From NCBI RefSeq assembly GCF_963583255.1, contig NC_084815.1, positions 5,937,724 through 6,001,723 on the forward strand: 64,000 bases of DNA, in the 5' to 3' direction. This document shows, piece by piece, positions 1-11,100 of the stretch. The notes beneath the pieces are model-generated. The model was not told the origin of the DNA. It made no database searches and saw only the letters and a program-made list of their open reading frames with translations. The position numbers were made by a program, and so were the translations under genes. Each line of letters starts with the position of its first letter. The stretch's first letter is position 1. Source of the stretch: Pyrus communis. Taxonomy: Eukaryota; Streptophyta; Magnoliopsida; Rosales; Rosaceae.

Positions 1-499
1 CAAAGTTTTCACTCTGCCTAAGTCTTCGGGGCTTGAAATCAAGAAGTTGATTATTGTTTAGTAAAAATTTTATTTAATTTTGTTATGAGATGGGTCAAAA
101 TTTGACTTAGCGGGCAACCTTTCTTCTATTTAAATGCTGAATTCCTCTCATAGTTTGATGACGCTGAAATCTCCGACTGTCGGAATTACTAGATCGGAGA
201 ATACCGCTTCTAAAAGACTTGAGTTTCCAAGAAACAAATAAGCAAGTAAAATAGTCAAGTAAGGTTGATTCAAAGTGTGACTGATAAGGAAGGAGTTTGA
301 TATAAATAAGGTTGATTAAATTGGAGTAATATTACAATAAATCAAACATGTTTTAATCTACTGAAATATAAATCCACTTGTGCCCCCACCACAATTTACA
401 TTGGCCGGAACAAACTACAAGCAACTCAGAAACTAAGACAAACAGAGGCAGGCGGCATTGAAGACAGCAGTGTATGTTTCTATTCGCATCTCGAGAAAT

Positions 500-3004
500 T
501 CATAGCCCTTCAAAAGAAACATTTGGAACATGAGAAATCTTTGGCCAATCTTCTCCTGTGTCGCGCTGACATCTCCTCTCCAAATCAGGGCAATCTACAA
601 TCCTAACCTCTGTTAAGGCAGTGAGGCGATGCATCTCATCTGGCAAAGACAACAGTTTGGGACATGATACGAGCATAAGCCTGCGAAGCGATGTGAAACT
701 CGTCAGCCACCCAGGTAATGCCTCCAAGTTCTCACAATCATCTATAACCAAGAGTTGTAGTGTGTTTGTGGCTCCTTGAAACCATTCAGGCAATGCCACC
801 ATTCGTGGTACTCCTTGAATCCACAATTTTTGGAGCCTTAGTGGAATTACCTGATAGTTTTCCATCACCAAATCAAGTTGTTCACAATTGCCTATCATCA
901 GAGTGCGTAACGATGCAAGGTAACTCGTATCACGCGGCAAACACGTTAGATTACTGCACTCCCAAATATAAAGAAATCGAAGTGATGTCAAGCATCCCAC
1001 TCCATCCTCTGGAAAACTTGATTGTTTTGTGGTTAATTGAAGCCATCTGAGGCTGATCAACTTTCTCATGTCTCTAGGCAACTCTTCAAGATTTACGCAT
1101 CCATAGAGACCCAGAGTTTGCAAGCTCTGCAGCTTACAAATTGAATTGGGCAGTGCGGTGATTCTTTCATTTCCAGCCAAGTTCAGGCTTCTCAAATGCT
1201 TCAAAGAACCAATGGAAGTCGGCAACAATTCGCAAGGTGAATTGAATAACCTAAGCACCCGCAGATATTTGAATCTTAAAATGCAGGTGCTGAGGAAGGA
1301 TTCATCAATAAGTTTACAACTCACTACTTGTATAGACCGCACTTTGTTCAATTTTTGCAAGGTTGTTGAAACATTTTGGCCAACTTCCAAAAATGTTAGA
1401 TGTCTAACATTTTCAGAGGCGCCTTTGGTGCCTGCAGAGTCTACTGTCAAACTCTCACCCTGTGCGACTGATTGTACAAGGTCATGGATGAGATCATGCA
1501 TATCAAATTCATAGAGGAGAGTGTAATCCTTAACATTTTGAAAGAAAGATCTGTCCCATAACTCTTTGAAATATAGCTCACCAACGTCTTCCAACTCCAT
1601 ATCCCCATGTTCACGAGATTCAAGGATTCCATGTGCCATCCAATCATTGATTAATTCCCTGCTATCAAATTCAATGTAATTCTTTGGAAGAATTGAACAG
1701 CAAGCAAGGCACTGCTTCAAATGAGAGGGCAATTGAGTATAACTCAGTTTCAAAGCAGGTAGAATGTGACCATCTCCCTCCCGTTCTAATTCCCATATCT
1801 CAGAATCTCTAATCAATTTCCATTGACGCTCATCAGTCTTTGAGTAAAGTTGACTACCTAAGGTTTTCACAGCTAAGGGAACCCCTCCGCACTTTCTTAC
1901 AATATCTTTTCCCATTTCATAGAGGCTTGGATGTTGCCTTTCTTGTCCTTCTTTAAATGCACACTTTACAAACAAAGTCAAACAATTCTCAAAAGAGAGA
2001 ACGTCTAAATTTATGCTTTCAACCGTGCCCATGATTGAAGCAACTGAGATATTCCGTGTCGTCACCAAAATCTTAGTTCCCGCCTTGGCCCCCTCTATCA
2101 ACAAATCTCTCAACTTGCTCCATTTGATACGATCTTCGTTCCACACATCATCCAAGACGAGTAGAAATTTCTTATCCTTTAAAGCGTCTCGTAGTTGTGC
2201 TTGCAACTGATCCAGAGACAACCCTTCACTGATCTTTGTACCTAATGTAGAGCCAAGGATCTCTTTTGTCAATCTAGTAACATCAAAGTCCACTGACACA
2301 TGCTGCCACATTCTTAAGTCAAAACTCCCAACAACTCTCTGATCATTGTACACCGACTGGGCAAGGGTGGTCTTCCCTAAACCTCCTAATCCCACTATAG
2401 GAATAACAGAAACATTCCCATTATCCCCACCTTGATGATCATCGCCTTGTATCATTAGAAGATCAACAATTTTATTTTTTTCTGTTTCTCTACCAATAAC
2501 CTCCGAAGCACGAACAAAGGAGTGGGTCGTATTCATGTTCTCCCTTAGATTATCACTAATTTGATGATGATGGTGATCAGGGCGAAGATCAGCAAATTTC
2601 TTATCATCTTTAAGCTCATGTAACCGCTCTCTTATGTCCTTAATTTCATGACCTACTCTCAAGCGGAATGCAACAGGATTAGAGCGGGAAAAGAAACGGC
2701 GTACCTTTCTGGTTGTGCCACTGCGACGAACCACTTGCCTTCGCAAAGCTTCACACTCAAACTCGTCCAACAGATCCTCCGCATCAAGGAACACATCCTT
2801 AAGTTGTCGTAGCCAACTGCGTAGGGCACTGTTACGTGCTTGCTTCTCTTCGGCATCCAAGAGCACGCCTCTGATTGTGGACATGGTGCGTCCAAGTTTC
2901 TGCAGATCCGCTTGAACACCCCACGCGAAGCAAATCTCCTCAGAAGCAATGGAGCTGAGCCTTTCAATGAGTTTGGCTGCCAACGGAAATGCAAGCTCGG
3001 CCAT
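500..3004 (-). CDS. CC-NB-LRR (CNL) disease resistance protein, RGA-like, intact
   Basis: Intracellular immune receptor of the plant NLR class, expected to bind and exchange ATP/ADP on pathogen perception. It is a single uninterrupted exon of 834 codons. In order: an Rx-type coiled-coil domain (about 1-135, with an EDVID-like stretch AEDLLDEF at 75-82); the NB-ARC domain with P-loop GLGGLGKTT (205-213), kinase-2 LLVLDDVW (281-288), RNBS-B KILVTTRN (311-318), GLPL-type CGGVPLAVK (372-380), RNBS-D-like QCLACCSILP (431-440) and MHD DMHDLIHDL (501-509); then leucine-rich repeats to the C terminus (about 535-834). The length is slightly short for an RGA-type CNL. The start is the first ATG and sits directly behind a GAAA-rich leader (CTTT on the plus strand). 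It is the upstream member in window order of a tandem pair. The family is certain; the recognised pathogen cannot be inferred. Confidence 0.96.
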   Translation of the reverse strand: MAELAFPLAAKLIERLSSIASEEICFAWGVQADLQKLGRTMSTIRGVLLDAEEKQARNSALRSWLRQLKDVFLDAEDLLDEFECEALRRQVVRRSGTTRKVRRFFSRSNPVAFRLRVGHEIKDIRERLHELKDDKKFADLRPDHHHHQISDNLRENMNTTHSFVRASEVIGRETEKNKIVDLLMIQGDDHQGGDNGNVSVIPIVGLGGLGKTTLAQSVYNDQRVVGSFDLRMWQHVSVDFDVTRLTKEILGSTLGTKISEGLSLDQLQAQLRDALKDKKFLLVLDDVWNEDRIKWSKLRDLLIEGAKAGTKILVTTRNISVASIMGTVESINLDVLSFENCLTLFVKCAFKEGQERQHPSLYEMGKDIVRKCGGVPLAVKTLGSQLYSKTDERQWKLIRDSEIWELEREGDGHILPALKLSYTQLPSHLKQCLACCSILPKNYIEFDSRELINDWMAHGILESREHGDMELEDVGELYFKELWDRSFFQNVKDYTLLYEFDMHDLIHDLVQSVAQGESLTVDSAGTKGASENVRHLTFLEVGQNVSTTLQKLNKVRSIQVVSCKLIDESFLSTCILRFKYLRVLRLFNSPCELLPTSIGSLKHLRSLNLAGNERITALPNSICKLQSLQTLGLYGCVNLEELPRDMRKLISLRWLQLTTKQSSFPEDGVGCLTSLRFLYIWECSNLTCLPRDTSYLASLRTLMIGNCEQLDLVMENYQVIPLRLQKLWIQGVPRMVALPEWFQGATNTLQLLVIDDCENLEALPGWLTSFTSLRRLMLVSCPKLLSLPDEMHRLTALTEVRIVDCPDLERRCQRDTGEDWPKISHVPNVSFEGL

Positions 3005-3060
3005 CTTTCTTTCTTTCTTTAGTTCGTTCTTTCTTTCTTGACGAGATGAGTGCAGGGGAA

Positions 3061-3271
3061 TTGAGATAGTATGAATAATGATGATGATGCTTCCTTATGA
3101 TAAGGTACATAAAAAAGCAATGGATGCATCCTTATGGTAAGGTATATTTCTTGCGTGGGAATTGAGATAGTATGAATAATGATGATGATGCTTCCTTATG
3201 ATAAGGTACATAAAAAAGCAATGGATTCATCCTTATGGTAAGGTATATTTCTTGCGTGGGAATTGAGATAG
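3061..3271. repeat. 101-bp tandem repeat in the CNL copy A upstream region
   Basis: Two near-perfect 101-bp units (3061-3161 and 3162-3262) plus the first bases of a third. Each begins TTGAGATAGT and ends in TTGCGTGGGAA. The block lies 57 bp upstream of the copy A start codon, in promoter or leader position. Copy B has only one equivalent stretch (near 11108-11150), so the amplification postdates the gene duplication. Confidence 0.9.
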
Positions 3272-3581
3272 TTCCAACTGGTTTCTTATCATTATGCGGG
3301 GATTGTGATACGGTATGTAAAAAAGCAACGGAAGAGGATTCTCTTTTTTTGTTTTTTTTTTGTTTTTTTTTTTGTTTCCTCTCTTTCCCTCTCGTCCTAT
3401 TTAGACGATCATAATTAAGCTACATAACATCTTATATTAATTTTATATTGAAAGAGAAAGATAAAATAGAGAATGTTAGAGGAGGAGAGGGAAGAGGATA
3501 GAAAGATGAGATGAAAGAATCCTAGTCCCTCCATATATGGTCATGTAATCTGAATCCGGATACTCTCTGAGTTCTCTTTGT

Positions 3582-3739
3582 GAGGATCCTAAAGATTCGT
3601 AAATCATATTTTATTACATATTAGGCAGTCATAATTTTTTTAAAAATTTCTTATGTAAAATTGAACAAAAATGATACTTAACAAAAATTAATCTTAAATA
3701 TATAATGAATGAACGTAATTTACGAATCTCCGAATTCTC
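3582..3739. mobile_element. Candidate MITE with imperfect terminal inverted repeats
   Basis: GAGGATCCTAAAGATTCGTA at the left reads, with several mismatches, as the inverse of TTTACGAATCTCCGAATTCTC at the right end. The core is AT-rich and non-coding. No clear target duplication was found, so the assignment is tentative. Confidence 0.4.
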
Positions 3740-4248
3740 AAAAACAAATCTTATTGGATATAATCTTGTGTAGTTTGGCAGAGAATTGAAGAAACAAATA
3801 CATTATTTTATATTGTCTTCTCCGCGTCAAAATAAGCAGGGGATAGGTCCCAAAGCATGAATAAACAAATACATTATTTTATACATACTTTAGCAAAGCT
3901 TGTCGTACACTGAACATATTTTCATCGAAAGCTGTCCAATTTTCAACCTGGGGCCACAAAAACGAACAAAAGCCTCTTAAAAGAAAAAGGTCATTTGCTG
4001 CTTTTGTATGTTCCAAAAATAAAAGGCTTGATTGAGGGACAACATCACGTGAATGGAGCAGAAGCCAGCCCATTCCGCTCGTAATACTTGCAGACGTGCA
4101 CATACTTTATGTGTGTGAACAATTTTATTTTATTTTTTATTTTTTATTAAAAAGTGCAATTAGTTTTTAAAATTTTAAAAAGAGTATGAAAAAATGATGG
4201 TAGGACAATTTATTTTAATAAGTGCATATTTTATCTTAATATTACATA

Positions 4249-4480
4249 ATTACTGTTTTGTCATCCTTATGTAAATATTGTGTATCAAAAGTGAGGGTAA
4301 AATAAGAAAAATATGAATATGATTGTTATTTTCTCAAAAGATATGAAATTACTATTTTGTCCTCCTTATGTAAGTATTGTGCATCAAAAGTAAGGGCAAA
4401 AGATACAAAATTACAATTTTGCCCTCCTTATATAAGTATTGTGTATAAAAAATGAGGGCAAAATAGGAAAAATATGACAA
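4249..4480. repeat. Threefold interspersed repeat, units of about 65 bp
   Basis: Three diverged direct copies start near 4249, 4348 and 4410. Each contains ATTACNNTTTTG, CCTCCTTATGTAAGTATTG and a GAGGGCAAAATA-like end. It is non-coding and its function is unknown. Confidence 0.75.
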
Positions 4481-5706
4481 AAAGTTGACAATGAGAGTTC
4501 TATTAAGAATAGTATAGATTACGATGCATGTGTCGGTTATCGAATAACTAATACAAAATACTCGCCAAATTTCAAATTCCAAAATTCTCAAGTGGTACAA
4601 AACCCACAAATCAAATCGAAATTCAAAAACTCTCATATGTTACAAAGCCACACCATTCAAATTTAAATAAATCCATTTTATGAACTATGCATGTTTGATT
4701 CCGACAAGGATAAACATGCAATTTAAAGATTTAATCTAGATGCAACCGTACAATGATAAAAACCCAAAATCTAATCTTTCGTTCGTTCAACCAAATTCAT
4801 TCAAACAAATTCAAAGTGTTCAAATAAACCAAACACAAAATATTTCTTTTTAGTGGATCATTCACTCACTGAAAATCTCAAATTCATTCTAAAAAAACTA
4901 TGTGCAGCTTGATCTCTCAAAATAGGTATGTAGGCAATTTAGGCATTTGCCTAAATACAGCCACAAAATCAAACAAAAACTCAAATCTCCAAGTTACTAT
5001 TTATTCATATTGGAATCAAAGAATTTTTCTTTTTTAACGAATGATTGTAAATAATAGACACATAATCTAGAATGAATAGAACTTAAACCAGTAAAACCCT
5101 CCTCAAAAGATGAACGAGGGTAAAATTGTCAAACAACTATTTGTTATATTTCCTGTACAATTTTTTGCTCAACACGTCAATTCCTCAATTAGCTGTTATA
5201 TTTTGTTTATCTCATGTATAAGAAAGAGGTCTATGAATACTAAAATAAATGACATTGCAAATTTTTTTCACTATGTTTATAATGTTCAGCGCTTGAGCAC
5301 TCATCAATCCAGAAAAGTTTGTATGATAAGCTCATACAAGGTTCATCTTTTCATAAATGTGAAATTTATTCTTAACATTTATATTCAAAATCGTCAAAAT
5401 GTTGTTTTATCTCAAAATTTGTTGATCAAAATGCTTGAGCACAGCCATAAACAAAATGCTTTTCCTAAAGATTCATCAAAATTACATATAGGTTAGATAT
5501 CTCTAATCTGGGTTCTATAAAAAGTCTCTGATCCAATTCGATTTTACTCTGATTCTTGATGATTACCCCTTATAGGAATTATATTACATATTTGCAGCTT
5601 CTCCGTTTAATTATTTCTGATGATTGGGTAGATCGGGAAGTTCCTTATTTTGAGTACGTTCCTACCTGCATTTGTAAGATATTGATTAATTATGAGAGCT
5701 GATTTT

Positions 5707-5878
5707 GGAGAAATTTTTAGTTGTGATGAGAACACAAGTGGTACATCACGTGTTTTAATAGGAGTGGTGGGAAATTTTATTTTTTAAGTTATTAACTTTT
5801 TAGCACACATATCCGACCATTTATATAGTGACATGTGGTGTACCATCCCGTGTACCGGTCACATTGAAAAATCTCTCC
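5707..5878. mobile_element. MITE, about 172 bp, with long imperfect TIRs
   Basis: The left end GGAGAAATTTTTAGTTGTGA and the inverse of the right end (GGAGAGATTTTTCAATGTGA) pair over roughly 45-50 bp, including GTGGTACATCACGTG against GTGGTACACCACATG. The centre is AT-rich with no ORF. The superfamily is not determined because no clean target duplication is visible. Confidence 0.75.
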
Positions 5879-6987
5879 TAATTTTGAGCATGTTTCAACC
5901 TCTCCGTCTAAAATTTTGATGAATTTCTTCTATTTATTATGATATACTTCATCATTCATCATAATGCAATGATTACCGCTTCTACACGTTGGCACCACCA
6001 TTTTATCATGATCATAATCATCATTTCAAATGATAAAAATTTAAAAATAAAAGTAATAGAATTATTATGGAAGAACTGGACCACATTGATTTGCGATATC
6101 CTTTTTCAAATATTAGATTGATCGATTTTCAATTTAAAAAATCATCTTAATGAGATAAGTGAATTTCAAAGCATATTTGTGATAAAAATCCAAACAAAAT
6201 AAATAACAGAAATAACATGGTAGGCAACTCTTAAGGCTACAAGCCTACAATGGATGCGCTCTTCTTTACCAAACAAAAATGAAAAAAAATAAAACAGAGT
6301 TGGTAGGCCTTCATAATTTATTTTTAAAAGTATCACTCTTTCGGGCAATCCAATTAATATAATTGAGTTTATTTTTTAAAGTTCTTTTATAAACAGAATG
6401 CTTTTAATGATTCAATTTTTTTTTTTGGACATTAACAAACAAAATTGTTTCAAAATGTCTCAAAATAATCAAATTGGGAAGATTCACATAAGCATTTTAA
6501 TTTCTCTTGACTACAATTGTATTATTTACCAATTTTAAGAGTTGAACTCAAAACGTTTCGTGTGAACATGAAATTTGTCTATAATTATTGAGTCATCCCG
6601 TGATGGTTGGTGGACCTTCATATTCAAGTCCTAAGGAACAAATAACACCTTAACTACACACGACATTATTTTATTAATTAGCCCAAGGCAACACAATTGG
6701 CGTGTCAAGGAGTGCATGCATGCTTATCTCCAATTTACCATACAATAATTTGTGTGTTATAAGGGAAAGATGAACCTTTGCATTAAGACCGCTAGAAAGT
6801 TTCGAAGTGAAAGTATTATTCACACTCATTTTTACTTATTACACGACACTTAATTTTTACCGTCGATTCGAATCGAATGAAATGAAAAAAAATAATAGAC
6901 AAAAATTAATGAAAGTATTTGAAAGATAAAAATAAGTGGAAATAGCCTACCCTTTTCCGAATATATTTGGGATTTATTGATGTACGT
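5879..6987. other. AT-rich intergenic DNA, no gene recognised
   Basis: Nothing here supports a gene. Short frames at 5939-6121 and 6166-6348 show no family features. Around 6805-6945 there is a weak palindromic MITE-like relic (TTCACACTCATTTTTACTTA against an inverse AAATAAGTGGAAATAG-like end) that I cannot delimit. Confidence 0.5.
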
Positions 6988-7129
6988 GTAAAAAGTCTAA
7001 TGGCGCACTTCGTCCAAATTCATAATGAGGAATCCGAATTCTCGCTGAATCCACTTCGTAAGGATTTTAGGATTTTAGGAATTCGAAAATTATATTTCGC
7101 TGAATCCACTTCGTAAAAAGTCTAATGGC
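6988..7129. repeat. Interleaved short direct repeats at a rearrangement junction
   Basis: GTAAAAAGTCTAATGGC occurs at 6988-7004 and again at 7113-7129. CGCTGAATCCACTTCGTAA occurs at 7043-7061 and 7098-7116. GGATTTTA is doubled at about 7062-7078. The second pair of copies abuts the captured CNL fragment. This interleaving resembles filler DNA copied from nearby during end-joining repair. Confidence 0.8.
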
Positions 7130-7206
7130 TGCCAACGCAAATGCAAGCTCGGCCATCTTCTTTCTTTCTTTCTTTCTTTCGTTCGTTCTTTCTTTCTTGA
7201 TGAGAT
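7127..7206 (-). pseudogene. CNL gene head fragment (leader plus first codons)
   Basis: About 80 bp match the leader and first codons of the flanking CNL genes: GGCTGCCAACGCAAATGCAA, then GCTCGGCCAT (inverse of the start ATGGCCGAGC) and the CTTT-rich tract ending TTTCTTGATGAGA. It is closer to copy B (11011-11090) than to copy A. It holds only about nine codons and cannot make protein. It is fused at 7206/7207 to a Copia gag fragment. Confidence 0.85.
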
Positions 7207-7563
7207 AGAGGCACAGCGTTCTTGAAGAGACAACCAAGCAGAGGCCGAATCAATCTTGTTGACAATAATAGCAAGAACCTTGGGAGTAAGAGAACTAGTA
7301 ATCCAGGAGAGAATCATGTAATCAGTTTGTATCCATTCACTATACAATGGATGGACTTTGTCTGTAAATTTGCCGTTGTCATCAAGAAGGAAAGCAGATG
7401 GGCATTGACTGTCACCGGTAACAAAGGAGAGGAGGTTGTGGCTGCGCAACAAGGGGAGAAACTGAGCACGCCAGAGGGGATAGTTGTTGCGGTCTAGTTT
7501 GATGGTGAGAAAGTTTGTAACAGAGGGAGCAGCAGCAGCAAAAGAGGAGGAAGAGGACGCTAT
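7207..7563 (-). pseudogene. Ty1/copia gag fragment, truncated
   Basis: The minus-strand frame reads as the N-terminal part of a Copia-type Gag (UBN2/gag-pre family): serine/alanine-rich start, then LTIKLDRNNYPLWRAQF, YSEWIQTDYMILSWI and IDSASAWLSLQE, all typical of that domain. The frame runs on into the adjoining CNL fragment, so it is cut after roughly 118 codons and pol is absent. The expected ATG before ASSSS reads ATA (7561-7563), so the original start was probably lost; this last point is inference. Confidence 0.85.
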
Positions 7564-7628
7564 AACTGTAAAGAATCGGAAAAATAAAATAAAATAAAAT
7601 AAACTGTGAACCTTTGTCGTGAGACGTT

Positions 7629-7642
7629 GGCTCTTGATACCA
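7629..7642 (-). other. Copia primer-binding site (initiator Met tRNA type)
   Basis: The minus strand reads TGGTATCAAGAGCC, the usual plant primer-binding site for initiator methionine tRNA with one extra A. It lies immediately inside the LTR end TTTCA and about 65 bp upstream of the gag frame. Confidence 0.8.
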
Positions 7643-7985
7643 TGAAAGATATTATTTCTGAATCTCAACTCAATGAATGAGTGAGTCAATTATCATTGAT
7701 ATATATAGGATTACAAAGCAATCATGTAGAAGGATACAAAGACATAATTACAATCAGGTTTAGAAAAGAACTAGAAAACCCTAAAGAACTAGGAAACCCT
7801 CGCAGACAAGGCTGCCGCTCCCGTGTCCTTGGTGAAGTCAGATTCTTGGTTGGAAGTGGATAGAAGATCCTTGGTGGAGACGGACACCTTGGTGGACACG
7901 GACACTGGTTTATAAAGCTGGACCTAGTATATATAAAGCCTATCTTTTCCAGCTGCATTTTCCTTTCTCTTTGGTGCTTTTGAGA
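7643..7985 (-). mobile_element. Copia LTR, outer end unresolved
   Basis: On the minus strand this sequence ends in ATCTTTCA next to the primer-binding site. It carries a TATA-like TTTATATATACTA and a short repeated CACCAAGG(T/A) block. No partner LTR is present, so the outer boundary is approximate. Positions 7986-8167 hold nothing I recognise. Confidence 0.6.
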
Positions 7986-8167
7986 ATTGGGTTTCGCCTT
8001 AAAGATTGTAGAGAGAATTGCATCTTTAACTTGAATGACAAGTAATTCAGGTCTTCAGCTTGTGCCGTATGGTTAGCCAGAATCTAACGGGGAGGCCCCC
8101 TCCGCCATGGCCAAGCTTTAACTGCAAGTTGTGACAATGGAACGGCTTTGTATGTGCCTAATTAAAC

Positions 8168-11100
8168 GCTGAATTCCTCTCAAGTTTTACCTAGTTTGAT
8201 GACGGTGAAAGCACCAACCGTCGGAGTTACTAGATTGGAGAATACCGCTTCTAAAAAACTTGAGCGTCCGAGAAACAAATAAGCAAGCAAAATAGTCAAC
8301 TGCACATACACAAGTAGAGACACACAATGTGACTGATAAGGAAGGACTTTGATTAAAATGGAGTAATATTGCAATAAATAATTAAAATGGAGTAACATTT
8401 CAATAAATCAACATGACAATTTACATCGGCCGGAACGAAATACAAGCAACTCAAAAACAAGAAAAAGTCAGACAATATAAAACAAAGGCAAACAGAGAAA
8501 ATAAGAGGCAGGCGGCTTTGAAGACAGCGACCTTGTTTCTATTCAAAAGAAACATTTGGAACATGAGAAATCTTTGGCCAATCACCTCCTGGATTGCGCT
8601 GGCATCTCCTCTCCAGCTCAGGACAATTTATGATCGTAACTTGTGTTAAGGCAGTGAGGCGATGCATCTCCTCGGGCAAAGACAACAGTTTGGGACATGA
8701 TCTGAGGCCAAGTATTCTAAGCGATGTGAAACTCGTCAACCACTCAGGTAATGCCTCGAAATTCCCACAATCCCTAATAAACAAGACTTGTAGTGTGTTT
8801 GTGGCTCCTTGAAACCATTCAGGCAATATCGTCATTCGTGGTACTCCTTGAATCCACAATTTTTGGAGCCTTAGTGGAATTACCTGATAGTTTTCCATCA
8901 CCAAATCAAGTTGTTCACAATTGCCTATGATTAGAGTGTGTAATGACGCAAGAAAAATCGTATCACGCGGCAAACACGTTAGATTACTGCACTTCCAAAT
9001 AGAAAGATATCGAAGTGATGTCAAGCATCCCACTCCATTCTCTGGAAAACTTGATTGTTTTGTGGTTAATTCAAGCCATCTGAGGCTGATCAACTTTCTC
9101 ATGTTTCTAGGCAACTCTTCAAGATTCACGCATTTATAGAAATTCAGAGTTTGTAAGCTCTGCAACTTACAAATCGAATTGGGTACTTGGGTGATTAGTT
9201 CATTTCCAGCCAAGTCCAGGCTTCTCAAATGCTTCAAAGAACCAATGGAAGTCGGCAACAATTCGCAAGGTGAATTGAATAACCTAAGCACCCGCAGATA
9301 TTTGAATCTTGAAATGCAAGTGCTGAGGAAGGATTCATCAATATTTTCACATCTCTCTACTGCTACAGTCCGCACTTTATTCAACTTTTGCAAGGCTGTC
9401 GAAACATTTTGGCCACTTTCAAAAAATAAGAGATGTCTAACATTTTCAGAGATGCCTTTGGTCCCTGCAGAGTCTACTATCAAACTCTCACCTTGTGCGA
9501 CTGATTGTACAAGGTCATGGATGAGATCATGCATATCAAATTCATAGAAGAAATAGTAATATTTAACATTTTGAAAGAAAGATCTCTGCCATAACTCTTT
9601 GAAATAAAGCTCACCAACATCTTCCAACTCCATATCCCCATGTTCACGAGATTCAAGGATTCCATGTGCCATCCAATCATTGATCAATACTCTGCTATTA
9701 AATTCAACGTAATTCTTTGGAAGAATTGAACAGCAAGCAAGTCATTGCTTCAAATGAGTGGGCAATTGATTATAACTCAATCTCAAGGCAGGTAGAATGT
9801 GACCAGCTCCCTCTCGTTCTAATTTCCATATCGCAGAATCTCTAATCAATTTCCACTCACGCTCATCAGTCTTTGAGTAAAGTTGACTCCCTAAGGTTTT
9901 CACAGCTAAGGGAACCCTTCCGCACTTTCTTACAATATCTTTTCCCATTTCATAGAGGCTTGGATGTTGTCTTTCTTGTCCTTCTTCAAATGCACATTTT
10001 ACAAACAAAGATAAACTATCCTCAAAAGAGAGAACTTCTAAATTTATGTATGTTCCAACTGCGCCCATGATTGAAGCAACTGAGATATTCCGCGTCGTCA
10101 CCAAAATCTTAGATCCTATCTTAGCCCCATCTTTCAACAAATCTCTCAACTCGCTCCATTTGATACGATCTTCGTTCCACACATCATCCAAGACAAGCAA
10201 AAATTTTTTATTTTTTAAAGCATCTCGTAGTTGTGCTTGCAACTGATCCAGAGACAACCCTTCACTGATCTGTGTACCTAATGCAGAGCCAAGGATCTCT
10301 TTTGTCAATCTAGTAACATCAAAGTCCACTGACACATACTGCCACATTCTTAATTCAAAACTCCCAACGACTTTCTCATCATTGTACACCAACTTGGCAA
10401 GTGTGGTCTTCCCTAAACCTCCGAATCCCACTATAGGAATAATAGACATATTCCTATTATCCCCACCTTGATGATCATCGCCTTGTACCATTAGAAGATC
10501 AACAATTTTATTTTTTTCTGTTTCTCTACCAATAACCTCCGAAGCAGGGACAAATGAGTGGGTTGTATTCCTGTTCTCCCTCACATGGTCACCGAGATGA
10601 GGGTGATGATGAACAGTGCGAAGATTAGCAAAATTCTTATCATCTTTAAGCTCATGTAACCGCTCTCTTATGTCCTTAATTTCATGACCTACTCGCAAGC
10701 GGAATGCAACTGGATTAGAGCGGGAAAAGAAACGGCGTACCTTTCTAGTTGTGCCACTGCCACGAACCACTTGTCTTCGCAAAGCTTCGCACTCAAACTC
10801 GTCCAACAGATCCTCTGCATCAAGGAACACATCATTAAGTTGTTGTAGCCAACTGCGTAGCTGCTTATTATGTTCCTGCTTCTCTTCGGCATCCAAGAGC
10901 ACATCTCTAATGGTGGACATGGTGCGTCCAAGCCTTTGCGGATCCGCTTTAACGCCCCACGCCAAGCAAATCTCCTCAGAAGCAATGGAGATGAGCCTTT
11001 CAATGAGTTTGGCTGCCAACGCAAATGCAAGCTCGGCCATCTTCTTTCTTTCTTTCCTTCTTCTTTCGTTCGTTCTTTCTTTCTTGATGAGGTGAGTGCA

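Larger units (their letters stand above)
125..3300 (-). repeat. Segmental duplication unit A (CNL gene plus flanks)
   Basis: This block matches 8168-11280 in the same orientation. The match includes the gene, about 330 bp of downstream flank (starting near the shared GCTGAATTCCTCTCA) and about 250 bp of upstream flank (CTTT-rich tract, GTGCAGGGGAA, CTTCCTTATGATAAG). The flanks have small indels and substitutions, so the duplication is not recent. Positions 1-124 hold nothing I recognise. The edges are set by eye to about 20 bp. Confidence 0.85.
3301..5706. other. AT-rich intergenic DNA, no gene recognised
   Basis: The stretch holds a T/G homopolymer tract (3338-3376), a possible MITE (3582-3739), a short direct repeat of AAACAAATACATTATTTTAT at about 3793 and 3865, and a threefold repeat (4249-4480). 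Open frames at 3879-4103, 4352-4636 and 5110-5496 have no recognisable domain and the composition of random AT-rich DNA. I do not call a gene. Confidence 0.6.

Noticed and set aside
1146..1647. Frames antisense to or out of phase with the LRR region of CNL copy A, and the same set in copy B (9179-9680)
   Set aside because: They mirror the resistance gene codons in other frames and occur in both duplicates for that reason; no independent domain.
5110..5496. 128-codon frame in AT-rich DNA
   Set aside because: AT-rich composition, no recognisable domain and no gene-like context.
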